Below are positions 40,801 to 52,800 of a stretch of DNA of 64,000 nt, in pieces (positions within the stretch are counted from its first letter, which is position 1; every line of letters begins with the position of its first letter). A program made the translations under genes and the position numbers. A model generated the notes under the pieces. The model searched no databases, was not told the DNA's origin, and was given only the letters and a program-made list of their open reading frames with translations. Source of the DNA: Stomorhina lunata (lineage: Eukaryota > Arthropoda > Insecta > Diptera > Rhiniidae); NCBI GenBank assembly GCA_933228675.1, contig OW121744.1:117699600-117763599 (forward strand). The letters are read 5' to 3'.

Positions 40801-43800
40801 GGCATTGATTTAAGATATTACATAGGTACATATTTTTTTCATCTATTGCATAAAATAATTTTTGATTTTTTGAGGGTTACGTCTTTGTCATTTCAGGTGA
40901 CGATATGTTCATTGCGTATAAAAAATAAATTAAAATTTTCGGACAATATAATAGATTAGTACTCCTGCATTTGACATTTTGAAAAAACAAACAAATATTT
41001 ATTACAAATATCTTTACTTAATTTAACAACGGCAACACTTAATTTAACAACGACAACAACAATAACAAGAGAAAGAAAAGATGAAATAAAAAAAATATTT
41101 AAACGTAAATCCAAAGTAATGAAGACATTAAAACGCTAAACGAACACACACAGTTAGTGAGACAGATAGACAGACAGTCGACCACAGAGAAGAGATACTA
41201 TAAGTACAATAATACAATAGGTCCGTCCCCATATACATTTTATGGATGAATGTATCGCTGTTGTTTTTGTTGTCTCTGGTTGGTTTGTTGATGGCTGGTA
41301 TATATTATAAACCATTCAAAGCATCTTTACTACAACAACGGCAACAAAACCTACAATAACTGTCATTAAGAAGTTCATGATGATGTTAAATTAAGAAAAA
41401 ATAAACCAGCAACAATAACAGTGATCGATACAACCAACGGTGATCATGTTGGTAAACGCGCCAACCCTAAAGCACAGAAACATCATTATTAAGGTTTTGG
41501 TTTATTTTGTTTCTTAAAAAAAAGCAACAAAAAACAATAACAACCGACATAAAAGTTTTAAAACCTTGGAGCTTTAGTAACAAACATTATTATTGGGTTT
41601 TGTAAATTTGTGTAAATGGGAATAGAGATGTTAAAGAAGAAGATGACTGACTGACTGAGTGGTATTTTAAAAGATTTGTTAATGTTATCACTAATATATG
41701 TATGTATGTATTGATGATATTATTACATTGACATGTAATGTAAATTAACATTACTATGTCATTTAACAGGAAATGATATGTTTTCAAAAAATAAACATTA
41801 GCCCAGTTCACAATCCGTTGCAAATAGTCTAGCATTGTAGCATTTGCAAATCGGTGTAGCAAATGAAAAAATTGCTATAGTCTTCTTTCACACCAGTCAG
41901 GTTTCGCTAGTCAAGTCTTAGATTTGTATGGGAAAAAGCTGACAGAATTGAAATTGAATACAAACTTTAAACGTATGTACTATCAAGTTTACGAAAATTT
42001 TGAAAATTTTTAAGAAATTTAAGGAAAATAAAATGAAAACTGATGAAGAAAATGTTCGTGTGTGAACCTGAATGCAAGTTCAAAAGAAATTTAAAGAAAA
42101 ACAGATCGAGTTAAACTGATTCGTATGAAACTGAACATAGAAATAATATGGAAAATTTGTCATTTGTCAAACTGATTTGCAAACGCTACGATGCTTAACT
42201 ATTTGCAACGGATTGTGGTATACTTTGAATTTTTAACTGAAACAAAGCCGTCTGCAAGTTACCTCATTCCAAATTAATATAAATTACAGTCACCTTCATT
42301 CTATCTCGAAAACGCAATGTTACTAAAATGCAACAGAAAACTTTAACTCCGAATCGTTTTCAAAAAAAAAAAATCAAAATTATAAAACAATTTTATGACT
42401 AGACCCACAATTTCAGCTCAAATTGTGGGTCTAGTTTTTTGTTTTTTTTTTTCAAAAAAACTGTTCAAAAACTCTATTCCGGGAAGGCATTCCTATAGCG
42501 ATCCGATTTTATAGTTATCATCATTGGATCAAAATAAGGGTTTGTCCCAAATTTCATTAAATTATCTTTAAAGTCACTGCCTGCACTTTGATAAATCGAC
42601 TCAGGAAGTGATTCTGAGTCGATTGCTATACAAAAAGATGATTCTCAGACCAATATTTCTATGCGTTACAAACATCAGCGCAAACCCAATATACCCTTTC
42701 CACCTCCATATTAAAAGATGCTGAAAATTACTATTGTTGAATATTTTTCATCATACATCCATATATAATATTTGTTAAAAATAAAGAAAAAAAAACTTTA
42801 CAATAACGTCAGAGCAAAAATTTCACTTACAATAACTATCGGCTGGTTGCCTGGCAAGTTGTGTGCTGACTTAGTGCTTAGTTTGGTTGTGTGGTGACGA
42901 CTATGACGACTTAATAAAAATGTTGTGTGTGTGTGGCTGCCGGTATAGTGGCGACATTGGCCACCCATGGAGCAACAAAAACATCAGCAACGGCAATAAA
43001 ATACCCAGTAAGAACAGTGTCAAACGTTTGAAATATGATGACTTTTACATTTGATATCAAAGGTTTTTCTCAAACTTTTTTCAAACCTGAGCAGATCTTT
43101 GAGACACACAATTATTTTCAAACAAACTATATGTTTCACATGTAGATAATATCCATATTTGAAAAACCTTTGAATAAGGTTTGATAATATTTTGAGAATA
43201 AAGGCATTTCTTAATTTAAGAATAAAGTCCCCTTTATTCTCAAACCAGTATCAAAGGCTTAACCTTTGAAAAAAACATTTATTTTGAAATCATCCGCATA
43301 TGAGAATAAATCTTTTTTCTTACTGGGTAATAAAAACAATTTTTGAGCACATGTATCTCGCGTTTCTCTTGTATCTTTGCTTACATTTTTCACAAAATGT
43401 GTCTTCAAAAAAAGCTGGCAACTTTTAAAATCGAAACCCAAATCTCTCTCAATACTTTATATTTATCACTAACTGCAAAGACTATAATTTTTTGCAATAC
43501 CCTTTGAACAGAAACAGCTCTTATTTTCCGAGAAAGTAAGAATTCTATGTTTAAGAAAACTTATATACAAGAAAAACGTTTTTAAGAATTTTTTGTATAC
43601 CTTAATGTAATCACAACACAGATTCTCTTTTACAGTCAGTCCACTTTTCCTCGTCTTTTTGTCAAAATTCTTGTTCATACATTATATTTTGGATTTTGTT
43701 TATGTCTTAAGGCAAAACAATGCAAAAAAAAAAAAACAAAAATAAACTTTGTTATTTTCCAGATTTTTGTTTATATTAATGAAAATAATGAACGAGAAAA

Positions 43801-46800
43801 AATAACAAATCAGACAGACAAAAGTTTAGCGCAGACATTGTAAAGGCTCCATTCAATCATTTATATGGAGTGGAGTACTTAACAACATATGTATGTATGT
43901 ACGAGTATGTGTATGAATGTATGTACTATGTATGTTTATATGAGGAGGTCCATAACAAAACGCAATAATTGGTTCTTAACATTTTTTTGCATAAACGATA
44001 AAATGTTATTTAAGTAAGTAGCCCATTATTTTTTAAAAAACAATTATTGAAGTATTATTGTCTACAAAAAATAATAATCACAAATTATTTATTTCATCTG
44101 ACAGTTCGTTTTAAAGTTATTACAGTACAAATTTGGAATTATTGCGTTTTGGTCCGAATTATAGTAATTATTTTATTTTGCTCTGAATATTGCGTTTTGA
44201 TCAGAGGGCAGAAATTTATTTTTTTTTTTTTTTTGCTTTAAATATATTTGTATTATATAATTTTGATTTAACTTCCAACCATTTGTGGAAAAATTAGAAC
44301 ATTTTTTGTTGGCTTTTTTAAAATTTATTGTAGCGATTTATTACAAATATGTGTAACTATTGCATTTTGCTCTGAACCATTATATTTGATATTGAATTGC
44401 TGTATAGTTACTGAGTTTTGGAATGCTTTATAATAAAGGAAATATAGATTTCCATCAAAAAACTTAAAAAATGTAATTATTGTATTTTGTTATGGACCTC
44501 CTCATATGTACTTACATATGTATATATTTTTTGTACTATGTCTGTGATATGGTTAATGGATGAGGAGATACCTCTACGCAAAAACAGCGGCAACAGCTAC
44601 AGATAAATTTTAACTTTTTGTTTTTTTTTTGCGGTCAAACTACAAGTAGTACGTGAGTTGTGATAGACATGACCAATGTACTCATATATAACACGAAACA
44701 GTAGCTAAAGTTTTAATAATAAAGTTGTTTACTTTGTTGCGCCTTGTTTAATTTTTTTTTTCAATTTTTTTGAAAATTTGTTTTTTTTAGCGCTTAAATA
44801 AAATTTGTTTATTATAAATGCTGGCTAAATTTACCTATGAAAATAACTTTTAAATTTTCTGCAAAGATATTGACGCTCACCTTAGTTTTTCTATAGAAAA
44901 TTTATCGGTCAATTATACATATATAGAAGAATTGGCGATCTCCTAAGTTTTTTATAGTTAAATATGTTTCAATTAAGAAGTTGAATTAGAGTTCCATACA
45001 CTTGTTTTTTTTTTTCTTATACACTTTCTTACTTGTTTTATAATGATAATTTCCACAAAATGTTTGCTGGGCTAAAGGTTTAAGCAATTGTAAGATATTG
45101 TACATCTTAATGACAAATTTAATGTAAGTCTGTCCGCTATTTATTAAATACATTTTTATATATTTTTGGGAGGAGTAAAATGTGTTCGTTTCAAATTCCT
45201 AGCAAAAGATCAAAAGAAAGCGCATTTCGTACAGAGCCAAGAGTAAAACACACCCTTATTATGATCGCTGTATAACACATGAAAATCAACTCGAACAAAC
45301 ATTTTTTTATAATTTAATCCCTATTATAAATTTAAATAAACGTTATCGCTGCTAACAATATTTTTAAAAGACCCGCATACTTGAGAGGAAAACCAGAAAC
45401 AAAAACCTTTTTACCCTACTTCCGAGAATTAAAACATTTTAAACAAATTTTGAATTAGAGACAAACAAAAAATAGTAGAAAAACTACAAGAATTTCCGGT
45501 TTTCAAATATTTTTTCACGAAGATTATAACAAATTGAAAATGTTTCTTTTTTCGCAATAATTTGTTTGGAATATGTTTTTTTATTATAAACTAACAAGTA
45601 ATCATTTTTTCGAATGTTTAGTTTTCGTTTTTATTTCTTAACAAAAAAAAAAACAAAGTTATGAAAATATTAAATTTAAATGAAACATCACAAAACGACC
45701 ACACTCAGTGTTATTTAATTTATTGTTTCTTTTAACCAAAAATAACATAAAATTACGAAAAATCTCTAAAAGAACAAAAACGAAAAAAAATAATTTATAC
45801 CGGAAAGAAAAGACTATAATACAAAAGTAATAATCACACATTCAGCGAAAGACTCGGTCAAACAACATAAATGAACTTAATATGTACGAGTATACGAGTA
45901 AGTATCTACAATACGATCGTCTTGGTTACCTGTTCATAATTGTGTTGTACTATAGAGTATCTGGGACAGAAAAACAATATAGGCTTACCTGCCTTTTGAT
46001 AATTTTTTTATTTTTAAATAAGACATTTCTTTCTACTTTACCTTAAAACTCAATGATAATAAAGGTATCAGCAAATGGACAGACGCTTAAATGTATAGAT
46101 GGACAGACTTTAAAAACAGACAGATGCAGGGAGTATAAGATACGAGTAAGTCTTGAATTCTATAATAAAGAAATTAAATTGTACCGAATTCTTATTTCAA
46201 GAATTTGGAAGCAGTAATAGAAATTGGTTCATTCATAAAACCATAGTTTCTTTAATTTTAATGAAGGACAGAAATTGTCAAAGCAATGACACGATGTGGT
46301 AAACAATTCTTTCAAAAATCATATAAAGTTACAATACTATACTTTTTCTTTTTTGCAAAAATTAACCTATTACATATAAGAAAATATTTTGGCAGCTTTA
46401 TTGTAGTCGCCTGTTTAAAACTGTTAGCTAACGCCGTTTCAAATAATTCCCCTGACTTTGTTGTGTCAATGTAACACTTTGGGCTTCAAGATCAACAGCG
46501 GGAGCCTTTAAAGTTGAAAAGAACTAACGAAAAGATTTTACTTGTGTTTTTGTTGCCTCAAAGGTGGTCGACTTTTTTGAGTTGGTTGTTTTTTTCTTTG
46601 TTGTTGTAGGGTTTGTTGGTTAAGATAATGTTTTAGGCCATAAAAAACATGCGGGTCGGTATGTTGCTTGCTACTATAACGTCTTAATAAGAAATAAGGC
46701 TTTTCAAACAAAAACTGGCTTCAAATAAAAAAAAAATCAAAGAAAATTTCATTGAAAAATAAATACAAACCGTATGTATATACATATGTAGTATGTAAAA

Positions 46801-49800
46801 CTTCAAAGCTTGATTTTTTTGTATTGTTGTTCTAGGTGTACCTCATGCCACACGTTTTTAGTTTTCTATAGAAAAGTTGGCGATCGCCTTAGTTTTCTAT
46901 AGAAAAGTTGGCGATCGCCTTAGTTTTCTATAGAAAAGTTGGCGATCGCCTTAGTTTTCTATAGAAAAGTTGGCGATCGCCTTAGTTTTCTATAGAAAAG
47001 TTGGCGATCGCCTTAGTTTTCTATAGAAAAGTTGGCGATCGCCTTAGTTTTCTATAGAAAAGTTGGCGATCGCCTTAGTTTTCTATAGAAAAGTTGGCGA
47101 TCGCCTTAGTTTTCTATAGAAAAGTTGGCGATCGCCTTAGTTTTCTATAGAAAAGTTGGCGATCGCCTTAGTTTTCTATAGAAAAGTTGGCGATCGCCTT
47201 AGTTTTCTATAGAAAAGTTGGCGATCGCCTTAGTTTTCTATAGAAAAGTTGGCGATCGCCTTAGTCTTCTATAGAAAAGTTGGCGATCGCCTTAGTCTTC
47301 TATAGAAAAGTTGGCGATCGCCTTAGTTTTCTATAGAAAAGTTGGCGATCGCCTTAGTTTTTCATAGAAAAGTTGGCGATCGCCTTAGTTTTCTATAGAA
47401 AAGTTGGCGATCGCCTTAGTTTCTATAGAAAAGTTGGCGATCGCCTTAGTTTCTATAGAAAAGTAGGCGATCGCCTTAGTTTTCTATAGAAAAGTTGGCG
47501 ATCGCCTTAGTTTTCTGTAGAAAAGATGGCGATCGCCTTAGTTTTCTGTAGAAAAGATGGCGATCGCCTTAGTTTTCTATAAAAAAGTTGGTGATCGCCT
47601 TAGTTTTCTATAGAAAAGTTGGCGATCGCCTTAGTTTTCTATAGAAAAGTTGGCGATCGCCTTAGTTTTCTATAGAAAAGTTGGCGATCGCCTTAGTTTT
47701 CTATAGAAAAGTTGGCGATCGCCTTAGTTTCTATAGAAAAGTTGGCGATCGCCTTAGTTTCTATAGAAAAGTAGGCGATCGCCTTAGTTTTCTATAGGAA
47801 AGTTGGCAATCGCCTTAGTTTTCTATAGAAAAGTTAGCAATCGCCTTAGTTTTCTATAGAAAAGATGGCGATCGCCTTAGTTTTCTATAGAAAAGTTGGT
47901 GATCGCCTTAGTTTTCTATAGAAAAGTTGGCGATCGCCTTAGTTTTCTATAGAAAAGTTGGCGATCGCCTTAGTTTTCTATAGAAAAGTTGGCGATCGCC
48001 TTAGTTTTCTATAGAAAAGTTGGCGATCGCCTTAGTTTTCTATAGAAAAGTTGGCGATCGCCTTAGTTTTCTATAGAAAAGTTGGCGATCGCCTTAGTTT
48101 TCTATAGAAAAGTTGGCGATCGCCTTAGTTTTCTATAGAAAAGTTGGCGATCGCCTTAGTTTTCTATAGAAAAGTTGGCGATCGCCTTAGTTTTCAATAG
48201 AAAATATGGCGATCGCCTTAGTTTCTATAGAAAAGTTGGCGATCGCCTTAGTTTTCTATAGAAAAGTTGGCGATCGCCTTAGTTTTCTATAGAAAAGTTG
48301 GCGATCGCCTTAGTTTTCTATAGAAAAGTTGGCGATCGCCTTATTTTTCTATAGAAAAGTTGGCCATCGCCTTAGTTTTCTATAGAAAAATTGGCGATCG
48401 CCTTAGTTTTCTATAGAAAAGTTGGCGATCGCCTTAGTTTTCTATAGAAAAGTTGGCGATCGCCTTAGTTTTCTATAGAAAAGTTGGCGATCGCCTTAGT
48501 TTTCTATAGAAAAGTTGGCGATCGCCTTAGTTTTCTATAGAAAAGTTGGCGATCGCTTTAGTTTTCTATAGAAAAGTTGGCGATCGCCTTAGTTTTCTAT
48601 AGAAAAGTTGGCGATCGCCTTAGTTTTCTATAGAAAAGTTGGCGATCGCCTTAGTTTTCTATAGAAAAGTTGGCGATCGCCTTAGTTTTCTATAGAAAAG
48701 TTGGCGATCGCCTTAGTTTTCTATAGAAAAGTTGGCGATCGCCTTAGTTTTCTATAGAAAAGTTGGCGATCGCCTTAGTTTTCTATAGAAAAGTTGGCGA
48801 TCGCCTTAGTTTTCTATAGAAAAGTTGGCGATCGCCTTAGTTTTCTATAGAAAAGTTGGCGATCGCCTTAGTTTTCTATAGAAAAGTTGGCGATCGCCTT
48901 AGTTTTCTATAGAAAAGTTGGCGATCGCCTTAGTTTTCTATAGAAAAGTTGGCGATCGCTTTAGTTTTCTATAGAAAAGTTGGCAATCGCCAAAGTTTTC
49001 TATAGAAAAGTTGGCGATCGCCTTAGTTTTCTATAGAAAAGTTGGCGATCGCCTTAGTTTTCTATAGAAAAGTTGGCGATCGCCTTAGTTTTCTAAAGAA
49101 AAGTTGGCGATCGCCTTAGTTTTCTATAGAAAAGTTGGCGATCGCCTTAGTTTTCAATAATAGTTTTTATAGAAAAGTTTTCTATAGGAAACTTGGCCAT
49201 CGCCTGAGTTTTTACCCTCTTACGATGTTTGTTTTTTCCTTTTTTCTCAACTTACACATGTTGTATAGTTTCAAGACTGTATAAGTTTGATGTTTGTTTT
49301 TTTATTAGTTAATTTTAAACCACAAAATTCTTGGATATTTTTTATTACTTTGTTTTCTGTCGTTCTTTACTTTTTTTCAGGACATTAAATATTTTGATTT
49401 TAGTTTTAAACACAAAAACAACATTATCAGCAGCACTAGTTGACCCTCAAATAAAATGCTCCTTTTACTAAGGAGCTACTACAACCAACAACAAATACTT
49501 TAGGTAGTTTTTTAATCAATATAATAGCAGCTGTTGCTTTTTCTGTTTTATGTATCACAAAAAATTCATGAGATAAAATGCTACAGCATGGGAGGTCTAA
49601 TATCATGTTATACCAAAATTTATATTATTCCTTAATCGTTATTTAATTTTAATAGCTTTTTTGTTTACATAAGCTTTCATTTATTTCTTACTAATTTTGT
49701 TTTTTAGTTTGTAATATTTTCATTAATTAACGGCTTTGAATATTCTCTCTCTTTACTCACACACACACACATTTTTATTGCATATGTTACGTGTAGACCA

Positions 49801-52800
49801 CACATGTTATTAGCATTTTATGTCTAATGTAAATGGGAGGTAAATAACGTTTTTATAATACAGGGCCCTTACCGCGTAACTCGATTCGAAAAGTAAAATC
49901 TTTCGAAAGAAATTTCCGAATCGAAAGGTTAACCGTACTGTGTAAATCGTTCGAAACGAACACAGTGTTGTATTCACAAACATAAGGGAAAATTTGTGGA
50001 AATGTTGGTAGCACTGCTGTTTGACACACAAATTTCCCAAAACAAAACATATTAATAGCGTTTCCTTATGGTTCGATGATGGAAATGATACGGTGCCTGA
50101 AAGAGTCCAAAGAAAATTAATTAGAGACTCTTCAAACATAATGGACACCCACAATTAAATTGGCAATTAGAACAATTTAATAAATTAGCACAATTAAATT
50201 AGAGTATATTGTTTAACAATTTCCAATTCATGGTTTAGAATAGCTTTCTTCATTTCCAATTGTTGAACCTTTCTTTTGGATTTTTCCAACTCCGTCACTT
50301 TTTTGAAATCGAATTTTTCTTTTAGTAGTTTAATTTTTCTTTTTCAAGTTAAATTTTTTCTTTTTAAAGTTAAATTTCTAAATTTAATTTAGGAGTTCGA
50401 GCTTATACATGCTATGTTGTACATCATAACTTCGTCTTAAATATTTTTGAAACCCTTCATTAAATTCTTTCAAAACAGTTATTGAACTCTCTTGGTACGC
50501 TATTTATACCCTTCACCACCATAGGTGGGAACGGTATTATAAGTTTGTGCTGATAGAAGTATTTGTCTTAGACCCACCTTTTAGTATATCAATAGGCTTA
50601 GAATCACTTTCTGAGTCGATTTAGCGATGTCCGTCCGTCCGTCTGGCTGGCTGGCTGGACCCCCATGTAAACCTTGTAATCAAATTACAGGTCGCAATTC
50701 TAAAGATAATTTAATGAAATTTGGCACAGATCATTTTTTTGATAATGGGACCATGGCTATTGAAATTAGTCAAAATCAGTCCATTATTTATGGTACCTCC
50801 CATAGGCCCCACTTCCCGGAATAGACATATTGGCCACAAATATCAATATTTTTTCATGAAATTTAAAACAAATACTGCTTATATAAACTAAAATCACTGT
50901 ACCAAACTCTTCTTTAAAAACGCACTAAATGAGACAAAAAAATTACTAATACGCTTGTAAATCTAAAGATAATGAACATTTTGAGTTTATTTTTTGCATA
51001 CATAATTTTTGTAACAACTGTTATCAATTTGCCAAATTTCGAGATAATCGGTCCACATTTGACTCTAGCTCTCATATAAGTCCAAATGACGGAAACATTT
51101 GGAGTGGAGGAATTGAAATTTTCATTTAAATTATTTTCAAGACTACATCTTCGTATTAATGTTGGCACATTGTGTGATTAGCTTTTTGATCCAAACTCTT
51201 ATAGCTTCCTCTATCAAAAGAAAATTGGACGTTTGCTGTTCTAATCTGCTTGGTCCACCTCCAGTCCCAGAAATGCTGCTACGGCTCCTATGACATTTGC
51301 TTTTACGTTATTTTTGTAGAAAGCCCAAACCTAAAAATAAATTTCTTTTTTCCAGCCCTTGACATCACGATCAGGCGTGAAACCACTGCAACTTTTTCCA
51401 CATATGACTTAATTTGTTTTTGGCATCAAGGACATTTAAATGTCCCTTTGCCAAGCCATGATGCCTTGTCATATATTCCACCATTTCCTCATATTGTTTT
51501 TTGTTTGTGTAAATATATTTTTTCGGAATATTCCTTAAAAATGTTAACAATACAAATCTATTATTTGAATCACTTTATAAAAATGGATTTTTATTTAAAA
51601 AAGTATAATTTCTATAAATACTTACATTTTTCTCAACTGTCACTACCTAAATAGCTTTCGAACAATTTCCTATCATTTTAAACGACAAAAATGTCCGTTT
51701 TCGTAATACACAGTTGCATTTACGAAAGGGAAATTTATTTGTCGAAAGCGAAAAAACTTGTCCGCACTTTCGAAACAAAACATACGAAGATCGTATTAGA
51801 CAGTACCATTTGTACGAACTCGAAAATTTTCCGTTTCGAATCGAGTTACGCGGTAACCCCACAGTGCTACCAAGTTGTATACATATATTTTTTGACATTT
51901 TCCAACACTGCTTTCATTATTATGTTTACCGGTATTTGATAAACCATCAAATACAATAAAAGCTTATTATAAAAAAAAAACATAAAAGCATTTTAAAATG
52001 TAATTATGTATTTTCTTTTATTGAAATACCCCATACTGATAAAAAAACAGTTTTTCAAAATTTTATTTCGAAAACAATCAAATAAATCTAAAATTTTTTA
52101 TGTAGATAGTACATCCATGAATACATACATACATATGTATATGCATATACATAACTATATATATACATATATTTGATTTAGTTTCATGTATATTTTGTTG
52201 GTATTTTAGTGCCTTTAGTTGTTTGTATATTATGGATTTCATATATTACCCAAATGGAAATTTGACACAATCTTAAACTGGGTGGTCCTAGTTTGTGTAT
52301 AGTTTAACATATGGGAACATCTAGCCAGCTAAATAAATTATCGAGCGCTTTTTCAATGAATTTTGTTTTTTCTCCCCTTTCTACATTTCTTATGCCCTAC
52401 ATCACTAAAGTTTGAAATGGTATATTGGATTTACATTAATGTTTGTAACGCTTAAAGTGTAATTGAAATTTTTAAAAATATAAAAAAAAAATTGTACATA
52501 AAGCAAAGATTAAGATTTGTTAATATGTTCCCATAAATAACACATTAGCATTTTATTGCCTTCTGAGAACTTTGGTTAAAGGGTATTAAATAATCGAATT
52601 TGACCGACTAGGTATATTTCATGATCACTTTTGAGTGCTCTTTTAATGTTTTCTTCTTCGTTTTGTGTCTATGTTTACTTTAAAAATGTGTGTTAGCCTT
52701 AATTTTTTGGAGGATTTTGGTAAAAATAGATTAAATAAATAATTTTGAAAAATGTCAATCAAGGAAAAATTTCGTATTTAATTTATGTTTTCTCAAATTG

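Larger units (their letters stand above)
49863..51860. mobile_element. PIF/Harbinger transposon relic with both gene remnants
   Basis: Inverted ends: GGGCCCTTACCGCGTAACTC then GATTCGAAA (49863-49891), and the complement of GGGGTTACCGCGTAACTCGA then TTCGAAA (51834-51860). Both are flanked by ACA, a 3-bp duplication as this superfamily makes, although TWA is usual. TTTCGAA motifs repeat subterminally. Inside are a transposase N-terminal remnant on plus, a Myb/SANT-like remnant on minus, and a nested TATACCC-family copy. PIF/Harbinger elements typically encode exactly this pair of proteins. No catalytic core was found, so it is dead. Confidence 0.72.

Noticed and set aside
42959..42967. GGCCACCCA as an eighth Ci site
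   Set aside because: One mismatch at the second base of the 9-mer, a position normally important for Gli binding; kept out of the perfect-site count.
46861..49214. CRISPR-like regular repeat
   Set aside because: Units are contiguous with no unique spacers, and the genome is animal. It is a minisatellite.
51250..51654. 134-residue plus-strand open frame
   Set aside because: It is antisense to the recognisable Myb/SANT-like remnant of the Harbinger relic.
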